Assembly: GCA_026008535.1 (NCBI GenBank)
Contig: BRKX01000014.1
Span: 17,630,694 to 17,694,693, forward strand
DNA: 64,000 bases
Origin: Perilla frutescens
Lineage: Eukaryota > Streptophyta > Magnoliopsida > Lamiales > Lamiaceae
Reading direction: 5' to 3'
Shown here: positions 45,023-57,863 of the stretch, piece after piece
How positions within the stretch are numbered: the first letter of the stretch is position 1
How the letters are laid out: each line of letters begins with the position of its first letter
Position numbers and translations under genes: made by a program
The notes under the pieces: model-generated
The model's database searches: none
What the model was told of the DNA's origin: nothing
The model's input: the letters and a program-made list of their open reading frames with translations, nothing else

Positions 45023-46467
45023 TGACATGCTCACATTTTAGTCCTAATCCGAGCATTGCTTGCTATCTTTTTATCGCATTTTAGTTCGTTTGGTCGTTAT
45101 TTAGGATAGTATTAGTCTCTTTTATAATAAGTGTCGCTAACACAATGTAATTGAGAAAAAAAAACAGGTTTAAAATGAGCAACCTGGGACTCGAGAATCG
45201 AAGTGCGCATCGGAAGGGACCGGAAAGCTGGATCGGACGGGCGAGAGAGCACGAAGACCGAGTCGAAGCTGGGAGGCCAAGCACGGCCTGCAACGCGGCG
45301 CGACCCGGGACCTAGGGCGCGACCCGCGGCTCGACGTCCGCAGCATGATTTCGGCGGCCTGCAACGCGGTGCGACCCAGGGACGGGCCAGCCCGGGTCGC
45401 GCCTCACTCCACGCGGCACGAGCCATGAGGCGCGACCGGCCCCGTGTCGCGCCCCTGTGTCTTGTTTTTGAGAATATCCGGATTTTTGCTCCATTTTTGC
45501 CATCCTAGTATAAAAGCCATCCTTAGTTCGAAATTCTAGATGAGACATTAATATTTTGCCAATTTTAGAGTAAGAAATAGTGTGTGAGAGCTTGGAGCTT
45601 GGTGTATGGAAAATTCAAGAAGTTTTTGAAGATCTATATTCAAGTTTTTGGGTTTTTTCTCCTCCTCTCTTATGTTTTTCTTTTATGTGATGTTTTTCTC
45701 TATTTTGGTTATGGATAGCTAAATTTCTAGGCATCTAGGGTTTTGAGATTTTGTGTTGGATATGAGAATCTAATAGGGGTTTGTGCTTGATTTACCAATT
45801 TTCTAACATAAATCAATGTTATGCTTGAATCTAGGCTTGGATTGGCCATCCTAGGATAGAAATTTGTGTATGATTAGGTTTGAGAAAACTAATTGTGCAT
45901 GGGTGTTTGGTTTATGATCCCAATTTGACATGAGATTGAGAAATTAGTGTTAAATTGGTGTTAATTAACTTGAATGAGCTTAATTTAGATTAAATTACAA
46001 TTGAGCCCTAGAGATAGGGGAGTTGTGTTTAATTTAAAATGTCTTGGTTTCTTGAGAAAGAACTTGGGCTATATTTGTGATCAAGTGTTGTTTAATTGGG
46101 AAATTGATACATGATCCCCCCCCCCATATTTGATGATTGTATCCTTGCCAAAGATCAACTCCCTAGAGCCGTCTTCTTTTAAGTGAATTCAACTTCAATT
46201 TGATTCCCGTCTATCTCTTGTGTTGTTAATTTTGTTTAATCGTTGCAAAAATTTCACTACTCTAGTTAAAAAAAGATCCAATCCAAATTTTGAATGGTTT
46301 GACTAGTGAAAATATTCGACGTGATGGTACTTGTAGGCTCATTTTATGCAATTAATTCCCCGTGTTCGATCCGGTCTCCTATGCTCCGTATGTTCACTTG
46401 CATGATTGAGATTTGGTGAATTAAAACTTGTGATTGATTAAATTGTGCTAAAAGAAAAATCTCATCA
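45023..46467 (+). repeat. 3' LTR of Athila copy B
   Basis: It matches 33,434-34,858. It differs by substitutions, about 12 extra bases in the GC module (near 45,420) and a longer C run (near 46,118). Ends CTCATCA; target duplicate AATGT follows. Confidence 0.93.
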
Positions 46468-46877
46468 AATGTTTTTTTAAATAAAAACATAGAAATATCT
46501 CTACAATCCATAACTTTGATGTAATCGAAAGGAAGCAAGTATCCCATCGGTTTTCAGTTTTTTTTTCTTGGTCGGGATACGAAGATTTTTTTTTGTTATA
46601 TATGAATTTAAAGTAGGTTATAATATGTTGTTATGAATGTAAAAGTGAGGGTTATATTATTCAATTTGAACCGAATTCATATTTTAATTATATAAAAAGA
46701 AAAACAAACTTTGTGAATAGGATTATTTTGGTAATTTTTTTAAGTAGTAGGGATATTCAATGGGAGTTGTATTTCATTTTTCTTATAGATTTTAGTAGTG
46801 GGACATTGTGGTTGTATTTTATTTTGTTGTAATAAAAGTAATTGGGGTTATAAAGACAAATATATATATATATATCA
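46468..46877. other. Non-coding flank, right half of the target of copy B, ending in a (TA)n tract
   Basis: AT-rich, with no gene or repeat partner recognised. It ends in (TA)n at about 46,860-46,877, where the copia element begins abruptly in the middle of its envelope-like ORF. Codons read across the tract (DIYIYIC) are not part of the protein. Confidence 0.4.
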
Positions 46878-48757
46878 GCAGCAGCGACATCTACTCCTCC
46901 TTTTTGTGTAGAAAGAGTTTCCCGAAGTGCTTGACGAAGCTCAACCATTGCATTGGTGAGCACTGTGCTTTGATGAATCAATGAATCCATCTGTGATATA
47001 TAAGAATTTAACACCTGCACAGAAATTGTCGTCAAGTGCGAGGAAGCACTTGCTATATCACTTCCTGAAATAGGAGGAGAGAGTGCACAATCTGCAGCAA
47101 CATCCTGCCCAACATCCCTTGATGCAGCTGTTGAACTTCGACCGAAAGTATAAGGGAGATCGATCACACGATCTTCATTGCCTTTGGGCTTGATGATAGA
47201 GATAGTTGCAGTTTCAGTAACTATCTTCTTCTTATTTGGCTTCACACCTTGGTCAACTAGGATGGCATAGATTAGGCAGGGAAATGGTAAAATGCTGGTA
47301 GTGTTTGTCTTCGCAGCCGACTTCATCATGCAATCAAAAATGTAATCTCCGAGATTGAAGGGGATTTTTGTACCAAGTTTAAAGAGCAAGATGGCTTGAT
47401 CAACAGTGAAAACTGAAGTATTGGTGGTGGGCAACCAATTACACACAATTAATTTGTGTAAAACAGAGTAGAAAAATGTGAGCTTAGAAGTGGAAATTTT
47501 GTTAGTCCACTTAGTCACCAAACCACTAGTAACAGTTCCTACAACATCATCAATTAAATCTAGGCTAATAACATCAGAATCATTGCCCAAACCCAAGAAT
47601 TTGTTGATCAGCATGGGGTTAAAAACAGAGATTTTATCTCGCATATAAACCTCCCCAAATTTGCTCTTAGACTTATCGCCCATTTCAGGAGACACATTCA
47701 CATAAAATTCAGCAATAACATCAGGCTCAAAAGAAGACAATGCAGTAACAGATTTCCACAGACCCCTCTCTTTCAAGAAAACATCCATCCCATACTTCTT
47801 AAAACTAAGCATATCAATTTGTTTTTCGACTCGCATGGGGCGAAGAATAACAGTTTTATGAGATGTTTTTGCACGCTGAGAATAGAATGTCTTACTGAAG
47901 GTAAAAGTAACATCATGAGGGGAACCTGGAGGATAGACGAGTTCAGAGTCAGCTGAATCAGCATCGTCTTTGACATCGGCTGAATGAGTGGGGGATGGAG
48001 ATACTATCTCTTTGCCTGTGCCGGAGGAGACCATTTATTGTGAAGAGGTGGGGGAGAGTTCATTCTTCTTAGGGCCAGATGTAGCGCCCTTTTTCCCTTT
48101 TCCTTTCAAAGTTTGTCCTGAAGTCGCAGGTTTGGTAGGAACATCGTCCTCTGGTATTGCAGAAAGAGGCTCCTCTTGTTGTTCAACATCAACTTCTACA
48201 TCATCAACAGCTTTGTCGGGAGAATTTTCAGAGGGGTTCTCTTCATCCTCAGACTCATCTTTCAAAGATCTTGCTGGTTTTTCTTCCATTTTCAGCGTTC
48301 TCCTTGCCTTTTTGCTCGAACCCTCACCGGCTTCTTCCTTAACAGACCCTTGTTGGCCATGAAGTCGTTTTGACTTGCGAATAGGGCCACTCTTCTTTTT
48401 CTCAGCAAGAGCTTGAGTGTGTAGCTCCAGATCTGGGTCGATAGGGTTTTCCTCTGCACCAGGACTTATGTGTTGGAGAGGAGTGGGGTTTAGCACCAAT
48501 ATGGAGTCAGGAGCAGTAGTGTCTTCCATAGAAGCATCTGCATGTTCAGCCGGAGGAGATGAGGGTTTGTCGGACTCCGATTTGGGTCCTTTTGGAGTGA
48601 GTTCGGCTATTGCAGTGACTGCAGGAGTTGATGTGGCGGAGGGCGTGATAGCTGATGTTCTAGTAGGACCAGAGGCTGAAGATGGAGTGCCCATAGTCTT
48701 CTCAAACATTTGTTTCATCATCTCAAATATGCCAGAGAGGTCTTTGGGTTCAACCAT
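46878..48757 (-). pseudogene. Envelope-like ORF of the SIRE-type element (plant transposon protein domain)
   Basis: ATG at 48,757 (MVEPKDLSGIFEMMKQMFEK). The first part is Pro/Ser/acidic with a basic patch (KSGPIRKSKRLHGQQ). An in-frame TAA at 48,035-48,037 follows SPTSSQ and the same frame continues as MVSSGTGKEIVS. The second part has a compact fold known as the putative plant transposon protein domain (MRVEKQIDMLSFKKYGMDVF, FGEVYMRDKISVFNPMLINK, GLVTKWTNKISTSKLTFFYS, FNLGDYIFDCMMKSA) and a C-terminal amphipathic helix. The C-terminus is truncated at the TA repeat. Function unknown. Confidence 0.7.
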
Positions 48758-48880
48758 TGATATTCTGTAAGAAGCTTGAAGGAACGAGAAACCTATAGTG
48801 GGAGACAAAGAGGCTTCGAGAGAGAGAGAGAGTAATAAAAAATATTTCCAAAAATGAGTTGATATAAATGTCACCCTCAA

Positions 48881-49451
48881 AAATCGGAACAGCCTCCTGT
48901 CACATCACCCACTTTTTTTATTTTCCTTATCAATGAAAATATTTAAATAAAGCGGAATTAGTGGATAAGGATACACCATATCAAAACATGTATTTATCAC
49001 AAAAATTCAAAAAGTGAATCTTTATGGGCCCCAAAATAGTTTCTGTTTTTTTTATTTATAAAAGAATAAAAAGACGGAAACCACACAAAAACAATAATTC
49101 TAGGCATATATTTTCTGAATAATATGGTTATTCTGCAATCTTGCACACAACATCAGCTACAACATTTACGAACAATGAATGAAATAAACCCAAAATTTTT
49201 ATAGTTTACCTTTTTAAGGTCAAGGGCATTTCATTCACAAACACAGATACATAATTTCAAGTAGCTGATTTTGTTAAATTACGAGTAGATTAACCATAAT
49301 TTCATTAAATAAACCTTGAACTTTACTAAAAAGAAAAAAGATAACAGCTAACAAGATAGACAACTGATGTTGATAAAAACATACTCACATCGAGTTCAAC
49401 ATCAGTAAATAGAAAGATCTAATTAAACAGAGCACATTCCAAGAGACTTTC
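48881..49451 (-). other. Spacer between pol and envelope-like ORF of the SIRE-type element
   Basis: AT-rich, no ORF or repeat. The envelope-like gene would have to be reached by splicing or internal initiation here. Confidence 0.5.
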
Positions 49452-52400
49452 TCAAAGCAGAAAATCAAGGGGCTTGGTAAAAACATCTGCTGTTTGATTT
49501 TCAGTGGATATATACTTGATGTTTATGATCTCCTTTTCCATCAAGTCTCTGATAAAGTGATGGCAAATGTCGATGTGCTTAGTGCGTGAATGTTGAATAG
49601 AATTCTTAGAAATTTCAATAGCACTGGCATTATCACACAGCAAGGTAAGTGATGAGCTTGTCATGCCATAGTCTTTCATCATTTGGTTCAACCATACCAA
49701 CTGAGCACAACAACTAGCAGCTGCAACATATTCAGATTCAGCTGTTGACAAGGAGATACAATTTTGTTTCTTGTTTAACCAAGAAACTATATTGCTCCCC
49801 AAAAAGAAGCAACCACCACTTGTGCTCTTCCTATCATCAACATTGTCTACCCAGTCTGAATCACTGTATCCAATAAGGCTGGTGTTTGTATCTTTACAAT
49901 ACCTGATTCCAAGGTTGACTATACCAGCAACGTATCGAATTATTCTTTTGACAGCTTTCAAGTGAGACTCCTTGGGTTGAGCTTGGTATCTAGCACATAC
50001 TCCAACACTGAACATGATGTCAGGTCTGCTGGCAATCAAGTATAGCAAGCTTCCAATCATTCCTCTATACATTGTTGAGTCAACATTGACTCTAACATCG
50101 TCTTTGCTCAATTTTTCAGAGGATCCCATTGGTGTCTTCATGGGCTTTGCAGCTTCAAGTCCAAAGTGCTTGATCAGATTTTTGGCATACTTGCTTTGGG
50201 ATATAAAAATCCCATCTTTATCTTGTTTGATTTGGAGACCAAGAAAGTATGCCAATTCACCGACCATGCTCATCTCAAATGTGTTGCACATTGCATCAAC
50301 AAACTCACTGAGGAGATTAGAACAAGTGGATCCAAACATAATATCATCAACATAGATTTGTGCAACAGTGATGTGTTTGTGAATCCTTTTGATAAATAAT
50401 GTTTTATCAACCACGCCTCTTGAAAAGCCAAAGTCAATTAAAAACTCTGTAAGGTGAGCATACCAGGCTCTAGGAGCTTGTTTAAGCCCATACAAAGCCT
50501 TGTGTAGTTTCAGCACATGGTGTGGTTTTTCATGACATTCAAAGCCTTTTGGTTGTTCAACATATGCTTCCTCATTTAAAATTCCATTCAGAAAGGCACT
50601 TTTGACATCCATTTGATGCAATGTAAATCCAATGTGACAATCAATGGCAAGTAGGAGACGGATAGACTCTATTCTAGTAACAGGAGTGAATGTTTCATCA
50701 TAGTCTATTCTTTCTACTTGTGTATAACCTTGTGCCACTAGCCTGGCTTTGTTTCTAACCACATTCCCAGACTCATCAGTCTTGTTCTTAAAAATCCATT
50801 TAGTTCCAATTAATTTTTTATTTTCAGGCCTTGGAACCAATTCCCACACATTATTTCGAACAAATTGAATCAGCTCATCATGCATTGCTTCTATCCAGAA
50901 TTCATCTTTTAATGCTTCTTTGACATTTTTAGGTTCAACACTGGATAGAAAGCATGAAATGGACACAAGGTTAATAATTGATGACATGCAAACCTGTTTG
51001 ACCAATTCAGCAACATCAGCTGAGCTCTTTGTTCTGGTTTTGACTCCTTGAGATCCATCACCGATGATTTGGGAATTTAGGTGATCTCTTTTGATTCTCC
51101 TTGGAGGATCACGTCTTGGTTCATACTGAGCCAGTGGAAGTTGTTCATCATCGCTTTCAGATGAGGAGTCTGAATCTGGTGTCTGGGGTGATGTTGATTC
51201 ATTCACTGGCGGAGAAGAAACATTGGTTTTGACATCAGGACTTTTCATGAGATTTTTGTCAGTGTTGTTGGACTCCTTGTCGGCAACATCTGGTTCATAT
51301 AAGAGAAATGACACATCATTTTCTTCAGTCCTTGTCGCCAGACCTGCAAGATCATCAAACACAACATTGACATATTCTTGAACGGCCTTAGTTCTTAGAT
51401 TAAGAACCTGATATGCTCTGCTATTTTGAGCATATCCCAAGAACAGTCCTTTGTCACTCTTGGAGTCAAACTTTCCAAGGTGATCTCTGTCATTCAGGAT
51501 GTAACAGACACATCCAAACACATGAAAATATTTTAGATTTGGCTTTCTCTCTCTTAGAAGTTCATATGGAGTCTCCTTTCTTCCTGGTCGAAGATAGAGT
51601 TTGTTTCTGATGTGACATGCTATGTTAACAGCTTCAGCCCACAGCTTCTTTGAAAGCCCTTTAGCCTGTAACATTGCACATGACATTTCCTGCAGAGTTC
51701 GATTCTTTCTTTCCACTACTCCGTTTTGTTGTGGGGTTTTGGGAGCTGAATATTCATGGAGTATTCCCTTCCTTTCACAAAAATCATCGAATGCATCATT
51801 CTCAAATTCTTTTCCATTATCTGTTCTTATGCATGCAATGTTGGTGTCAAATTGCAGACACATTGTGCGGCAGAATCTTTTGAAGACCTTGAAGGTTTCA
51901 GATTTTTCCTGCAGAAATTCAACCCAAGTATACCTTGAGAAATCATCAATAATGACAAGGATGAAACTCTTACCACTCATACTTTTTGTATCGAATGGTC
52001 CCATGATGTCCATGTGTAAGAGTTGAAAACATCTTGTTGTTTGACAACCACCCAGGCTTTTGTGAGGAATTCTGGTTTGTTTTCCCTTTTGGCAGGCACC
52101 ACATACAACATTATGATCAACATTCAGTTTTGGTAGGCCACGAACAGCATCAAACATAATCAGCTTTTTCAAATTTACCATGCTCACATGACCAGGTTTT
52201 TGATGAATCAACTTTGTTTCATCATTTACAGTCATGTTACAGGTTTCATCTTTGTCAGATGCACGGCTCCCAAACATTATGCATTTGTCGTGTTTGTCAA
52301 ACACTTCACAAGTATTTTTGTCAAACTTGACATGCATACCATCGTGACAAAGCTGACTAATACTGATCAAATTGGCTGTCAATCCTTCAACATATAGGAC

Positions 52401-52500
52401 ATTCTGAAGCTTAGGAAAATGTTTGACATTTAATGTACATTTTCCAACAATTTTTCCTTGAGCTCCTCCTCCGTAACTGACTTTGCCTTTGTTTGTAGTG
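49452..52500 (-). pseudogene. Integrase, reverse transcriptase and RNase H of the SIRE-type element
   Basis: An uninterrupted frame of about 1,000 codons. From the upstream end: YGGGAQGKIVGKC, GAG pre-integrase zinc region (LIHQKPGHVS ... CGACQKGKQ), integrase core (HMDIMGPFDTKS, IRTDNGKEFEN, TPQQNGVVERKNR: D, D, E), RT (KWIFKNKTDESGNVVRNKAR, QMDVKSAFLNGILNEEAYVE, VAQIYVDDIMFGST) and RNase H (GYSDSDWVDNVDDRKSTSGG, ISLSTAESEYVAA, SRTKHIDICHHFIRD). All catalytic residues I can place are intact. It is cut off from gag by a frameshift near 52,490. The C-terminus VFTKPLDF is normal. Confidence 0.9.
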
Positions 52501-54466
52501 GTATATTCTTCAAGAACTCTTTATTGTCTGTCATGTGTCGAGAACATCCACTATCGAAGTACCATGTTCCAGTAATGTTGGCCTTCAGAGATGTGTACAC
52601 AATATTGCATGTAACCTTCATCTTTTTGGACTTCTTCAGATTCTTGTTCCTAGATGTGATTCCTGATGTTGTTCTTCCAGTTGCAACATCATCGTGATAC
52701 TTGAAGCAATATGGTTTGATATGTCCAGGCTCCTGACAGTAATGGCACACATATTTCCGCACATTTGAGCCCTTACATTGCTTCTGATCATCATCTTCAA
52801 CATTGTTCCTTGTAGTCGTGCTTGAGTTGTTACCTTTCACAAACTGAACAACATTGTTGTTTGAGAAAGACATGGAGGATTTATTAGAGAATCCCAATCC
52901 AGCTCTATCTCTCTGTCCCAATGTTAAGGCTTCATTAGAGAATCCCAATCCACTTCTGAAATGTTCTTGAGGTGTCCTCCACTTCCTTTTTTAGTTTGCA
53001 GATTTCAGCGTCACTCCTGGTAAGTCTAATTTCCAGACTTACAGCCTTTCCTCTTAGAAACGGGTTTTCTTCCATGAGAAATCTCAGTTCTTTTGATTGA
53101 GTTGTCCACTGAGTGCAGACTTCATTCACAACATTGTTGAGTTCTTGAAGTGAGGCAGTAGGTTGTTCTTCATGTGGATCATGTTCTCTGATTTCTGAAG
53201 CCTGATTGAATTCATCCAGAAGAGTCATTTCATACCAATTTGTCGTATTGAGTGAAATCTCAGTAGTTTTTGCTTCAACATCTGGAAGAACTTCATCTTC
53301 AACTTCACATTTTTCAATGTCAAGTTCATCAAGTTCATCAATATCATTCAGAGCATCAATAATCTGATCATCTTCTTCCATGACATTGATGAACAACACT
53401 CTCTGATCTGAATCATGTTCAGCATCAGAATCATCACTGAGAACAGCATTCAAATTATTTCTTTGTCTTCTTCGCGCTGTTGGACATTCATTTGAATAAT
53501 GTCCATACCCAGAGCATGCTCTACATTGAACTGAATCAATGTCGTTCCCAGTGTCAGCAACTTCCTTCTTGACATTTGATCTTCCAGAATTTGATGTTGA
53601 TGAGGATAGAGAGTCAAACAGCCATCGAGGTTTGATATTTGGGGGCTTTTCTTCATGGACCAAACCAGTGAGTTGAACTTCTTTGTCAGGATTCCAACGC
53701 TTAGATTCTCTTCCTCGTTGATTTTCTGAAGACCGTCAACATCATCATGAACATCAGATGACACCATTGTTGTCTGGAGAGCAATTCTCCTTGAAGTTGA
53801 GTTTGCTTTCTGATTTTGCAGGTTCATCTCAAAGATTAGCAAGATGCTGACCGCTTCACTCATACTCGTGGTTCCTACATCATGTGCTTCTTCAATCGCA
53901 GAAATTTTCATATTGAATCTTTCTAGGAGAGTTCGAAGAAACTTGCTAACCATGTTCTCATTAGCGATTGGACTCCCAAGAGCGGTAGATTGATTTGAGA
54001 TCTCACATAATTTTTCAGCATAAGATGAAATAGTTTCCTCTTCAAACATGCGCAAATTTTCAAATTTTGATGTGAGCAACCTCAATTTGGTCTTCCTAAC
54101 ACTGGCAGACCCTTCACAATGTTCCTGAAGAATGGTCCATGCTTGATATGCCGTAACACAATTGCAAATCATTTTGAAGCATGGAACATCAACTGAAACA
54201 AAAATAGCATTCAGAGCGCGAGCATTAAAATTTGAGATTATTCTCTCATCATTTGTCCATTGAGATTCTGGAGTTAAGACAAAATCTCCATTCAGACCTT
54301 CCATCCTAGGAGGGCTCCATTCTTCAATCACTGCCATCCATGCTCTTTCATCGATAGATTTGATGTAAATCTTCATTCGAGATTTCCACATGACATAGTT
54401 ACCACCATTGCTATCTAGAGCAGGAGGAAGACATTGATTAATCTGAATATCCATCACAGATTTCAA
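52430..54466 (-). pseudogene. Gag and protease of the SIRE-type element
   Basis: ATG at 54,466. UBN2-type gag domain (GNYVMWKSRMKIYIKSID, TAYQAWTILQEHCEGS, FENLRMFEEETISSYAEKL). Frame changes near 53,665, 52,940 and 52,490. Two CCHC knuckles are present: CRACSGYGHYSNEC (about 53,500) and CHYCQEPGHIKPYC (about 52,720). The protease motif WYFDSGCSRHMTD (about 52,545) has its catalytic Asp. The start is chosen because it follows the PBS by under 40 nt and opens the known domain. Confidence 0.85.
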
Positions 54467-54503
54467 GCAATATCAGATCGAGTACTTAGTGTGTCAAGTA
54501 CCG

Positions 54504-54516
54504 GCTCTTGATGCCA
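54504..54516 (-). other. Primer binding site of the SIRE-type element (initiator tRNA-Met type)
   Basis: The minus strand reads TGGCATCAAGAGC two bases inside the LTR end; the usual copia site is TGGTATCAGAGC. One substitution and one extra base suggest age. Confidence 0.65.
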
Positions 54517-54518
54517 CT

Positions 54519-55584
54519 TGTTAGAATTTGTTGCCTGAAACAATGTGAATTACGGATGTAAATTGCAAAGTTAAATGTAATGTTGAAGCTAGTGTTACCA
54601 CATTGCCTTCAACATGCAGCGGAAACATAAATAGAACTTTGCAAAAAATAAGTTTTAAATCACACTCTTTACGGTGTATGATTACCTCAAGGCGAAATTC
54701 ACTATTATAAGTGATAAACAAAAATAATGCAGATGTTGTCTCGGTTCACTCCCTTAACAACACATCATAAAACATACAGAGGACTATCCTAGCTTTACTC
54801 ACTTGAATAATCACTCAAAAACAAACCTATCTAACCACATAGATAGATTACAATCAGTCACTCTAAATCCTAGACTTCTCAAAGTTGACTATCTAACCTA
54901 CACACACAACTGGAATGAAAGTCTCCGGCTGATTGGGACGCTAGGCAGATGTCGAGGAAGATGTCTTGGATTTTAGAGATGGCACTAGATGCAAGATTCA
55001 GAGCTTCTCACAAACCACGGTGATAACCTGCTTGCATAAATGATTTTAAGGTCTAAGGAGACCTTAAATACTTCATCCATCTTGTCTTGGCAGTTGCCTC
55101 ACGATCCTAGATGACTTGGACTTGAATCAACCGTCTTCCACTACCCATTGCTGAAGTGGACTTGAGATAATCGTCTTCTGCATTGCGTGGCACACGTTCT
55201 TCAACATCGTGCAATAGTAGCGGTTACTCCAGTGACCCACAATCTCCTGCAATAGTTAGTGTCCAAGAAGGAGTGGGAACATCATGTCCCCATGAAATCG
55301 GGAACAGATTTTGACCAAGTCAAAATCAACCTTTATCCACGTTTTAATTCAAAATAAAATATCTAATAAATCTCTAAAAATGTGGAACATGATATGTGAT
55401 AAAAATCACAATTTATTCAGATTAATTTAAAATAAATTAATCCAAAATACTAGGAAAGGATAAGGTTAACATCCGAGTGTTATACTCAATGTGATGAGAA
55501 TGACGGAACATCATTAGATACGACATTGATTACGATGTTATCAAACGAAGTGATAACATCATCTGGAACACGTCACACTCAACA
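54519..55584 (-). repeat. 5' LTR of the SIRE-type element
   Basis: It has TGTTAG at 54,519 and CTCAACA at 55,584, TG..CA ends with imperfect inversion, 1,066 bp. Right flank TATAT. No second copy exists in the window. Confidence 0.75.
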
Positions 55585-55594
55585 TATATATATA

Positions 55595-56752
55595 GGGGTT
55601 GGATCAAAAATACACATTTTCTTGGTGTAGGAACTAGGAACCCATCTTATATCGTCCACTTAGATGATCTAATGACTAAGATTAAATGTCAAATTCAAGG
55701 CAAAAAAAGGAGGCGGGGGTATAGTTGTCCAATCTCCATAAAAAAAAGCTGATGTCATCATTTTTTTTTAAAAAATCCTATCAGCTCACTCGTTTAAAAA
55801 AAGCTGAACGACCATAACTCACTCGTTTCAAATCGGATCAACGCAAATAATATACCAAATTAAAGATCTTTTCATGCTCTTTAATTCAAGATAAGTCATG
55901 AATATGTTTGTTCAAATAAATATAGATGAAAAATATAAATTATACATTTTTAAATAATGATTCGTCAGTATTATGATAAGTTGATAACGTATGCTAACGA
56001 AGCATTTACTATATGCTAACATATTGCATTCATTGTGTTAATGAATGATTATCATAATGTTAGCGTAGTACACATACTTATATTATTATAATTTATTACA
56101 TTTCAATTAGGACTTATAATTATTTTTTATGATTTAGTTTTTATGTTTTAGTTATTAATTGATTATTATATATTATGTATTTCATCAAATTAAAATATAT
56201 TAGTTAGAGTTTTCTTCATCCATTTATGGTTTATACCTTATGCTAACGATGAATTGTCATATGCTAACATAGTTTATTCGCAATGCTGATAAAATAATAT
56301 CATTATGCTAATGTTGTATATTTATATTGCTATTATGGTTTATTCCATCCAATTAGGGTTTATAATTAATTTTTAGATTTTAATTCTATTTTTTAGATCA
56401 TTGGAGTTTATTATATCTGAATTATGGTTTATTTCATCTCATTAGAATTTATAATTAAACTTTAGAATTTAATTTTCCGTTAACAATATGAGAAAAAATT
56501 TCATTAGCATAACGATAACGCTTCATTAGCATGATGATAATACTTCGTTAGCATGACGATATGTTATCAAATTCTCCGCGATTTTTATAAGAATTACCAA
56601 ATTACGTTAATACCCCCGCACGATTTTTTTTTTCAAATATTACATAATTGCCACCATCCCTTTTAATCAAATCTAGGCCATAGATCTTTATTGATTGTAT
56701 GTGTGAGATGGGTTCCTAGTTTTACACTAGGATTGGTTTGCATTATAACCAC

Positions 56753-56754
<2 letters not shown>
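55595..56754. mobile_element. Non-autonomous Mutator-like element A
   Basis: Its ends are imperfect inverted repeats of over 50 bp that share the core ACTAGGAACCCATCT (55,633-55,647 and inverted at about 56,707-56,721). It sits between TA tracts, so the target duplication cannot be read. No coding. Its left half carries five TGCTAA motifs in + orientation, its right end three TTAGCA (56,500-56,555). Confidence 0.65.
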
Positions 56755-56797
<43 letters not shown>

Positions 56798-56806
56798 TAT
56801 ATATAT
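56755..56806. repeat. (TA)n and (CA)n microsatellite between two Mutator-like elements
   Basis: Near-pure TA with a short CACACA interruption at 56,790-56,797. It acts as the boundary of both neighbouring elements. Confidence 0.9.
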
Positions 56807-57863
56807 GGAGTGGTTCCAGAAGGAACTATACCATATGTGAGAACCGAAAACCAATCTCTATCATCTAATAATCTCTACATCAATGGCCCAGATTTAAAAA
56901 TTGAGGCGGTGGCACAATTGTAATAAAGTTCAAATTCAGTGTCACTGAATCTTAGTAAGGGTAAAATCGGAATTTTTTGAAAATATATGAATACTCATAG
57001 TTTACGTGTATATTTTTCAATTCAGGATTTTAATTGTCATTTTCTAGTTTAGCACTATCATGACTTTTTTTTAGCATTGTCATGACTTATTTTAGCATGA
57101 CTCTTTTTTAGCATTAGTATAAAAAAATGTCATCGGCATTGTAAAAAAATCATGAACAAACATTGTTACATGTTGTTGAATTATCAATATAGTGAAACCA
57201 TTATTAGCATTGGAATCTCTCATTTCTAGCATTAACATAACCCTTTATTAGCATTGTGATAAAAAAAACTTGTCATGGTCATTACAAACCAACAAATGTT
57301 ATTTGTGGTACTAGCATTATTGTTAACTGTATTTGCATCATCATATCTCATTTTAGCATTATCATTAAATTATAAAAAACAATCATGAACAAATGCTTAC
57401 AGTTTTATTGAATGAACAATGTCATAAATCTTACCTTAGCATTATTTCATGATGATTTAGTAGCTTCATTTTTTGTTTTTTTGTTTTTTGTAAACCTACA
57501 ACTGTTGTCAATCTGTGATTTATCTGTACATTTTCTTGCTTTTTAGCACTATCGTTTTAGAGTTTTAGCACTGTCAGCTCTCATTTTAGCATTATGATAA
57601 CACTTTATTTACCATTAACATAAATTATCTTAGAATTATCTTTGACACTATTGTTCATTACTTTAATCATGTTAATAACTAAATTTAATGCATTATCATT
57701 AAAGTAAAGGACTTATTAGCAGTATAAGGAACTATATTAGTAGTATAGACACTCTTATTAGCATTATCAAACTTTTTATTAGCAATGCAAAAAAGAATAT
57801 CAACTATGTGTATAACATTACAGAAAAGAATATTAGTAACATTAATAAAAAAAAATATTGTAT

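Larger units (their letters stand above)
33434..46467 (+). mobile_element. Full-length Athila-type Ty3/gypsy retrotransposon (copy B)
   Basis: The 13.0-kb element has LTRs 33,434-34,858 and 45,023-46,467, a PBS, a single gag-pol frame (34,996-40,455), a double hairpin, a GC-rich module, an envelope-like ORF (41,851-43,500) and a polypurine tract. Flanks AATGC (33,429-33,433) and AATGT (46,468-46,472) are a target duplication with one C/T change. The reading frames are not shifted anywhere; they are broken only by seven stop codons. It belongs to a different family from copy A. Confidence 0.93.
46878..55584 (-). mobile_element. SIRE-type Ty1/copia retrotransposon with envelope-like ORF, 3' end missing
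   Basis: 5' LTR 54,519-55,584, iMet-type PBS, gag (from 54,466), protease, integrase, RT, RNase H (to 49,452), then an envelope-like ORF (48,757 leftward). The copia order (integrase before RT) plus an ORF after pol identifies the SIRE/Maximus lineage. No 3' LTR or polypurine tract is present: the element stops at a (TA)n tract near 46,878. Confidence 0.85.

Noticed and set aside
46757..46877. C-terminal extension of the envelope-like ORF through the TA repeat
   Set aside because: It reads microsatellite and unrelated flank; the true C-terminus is lost.
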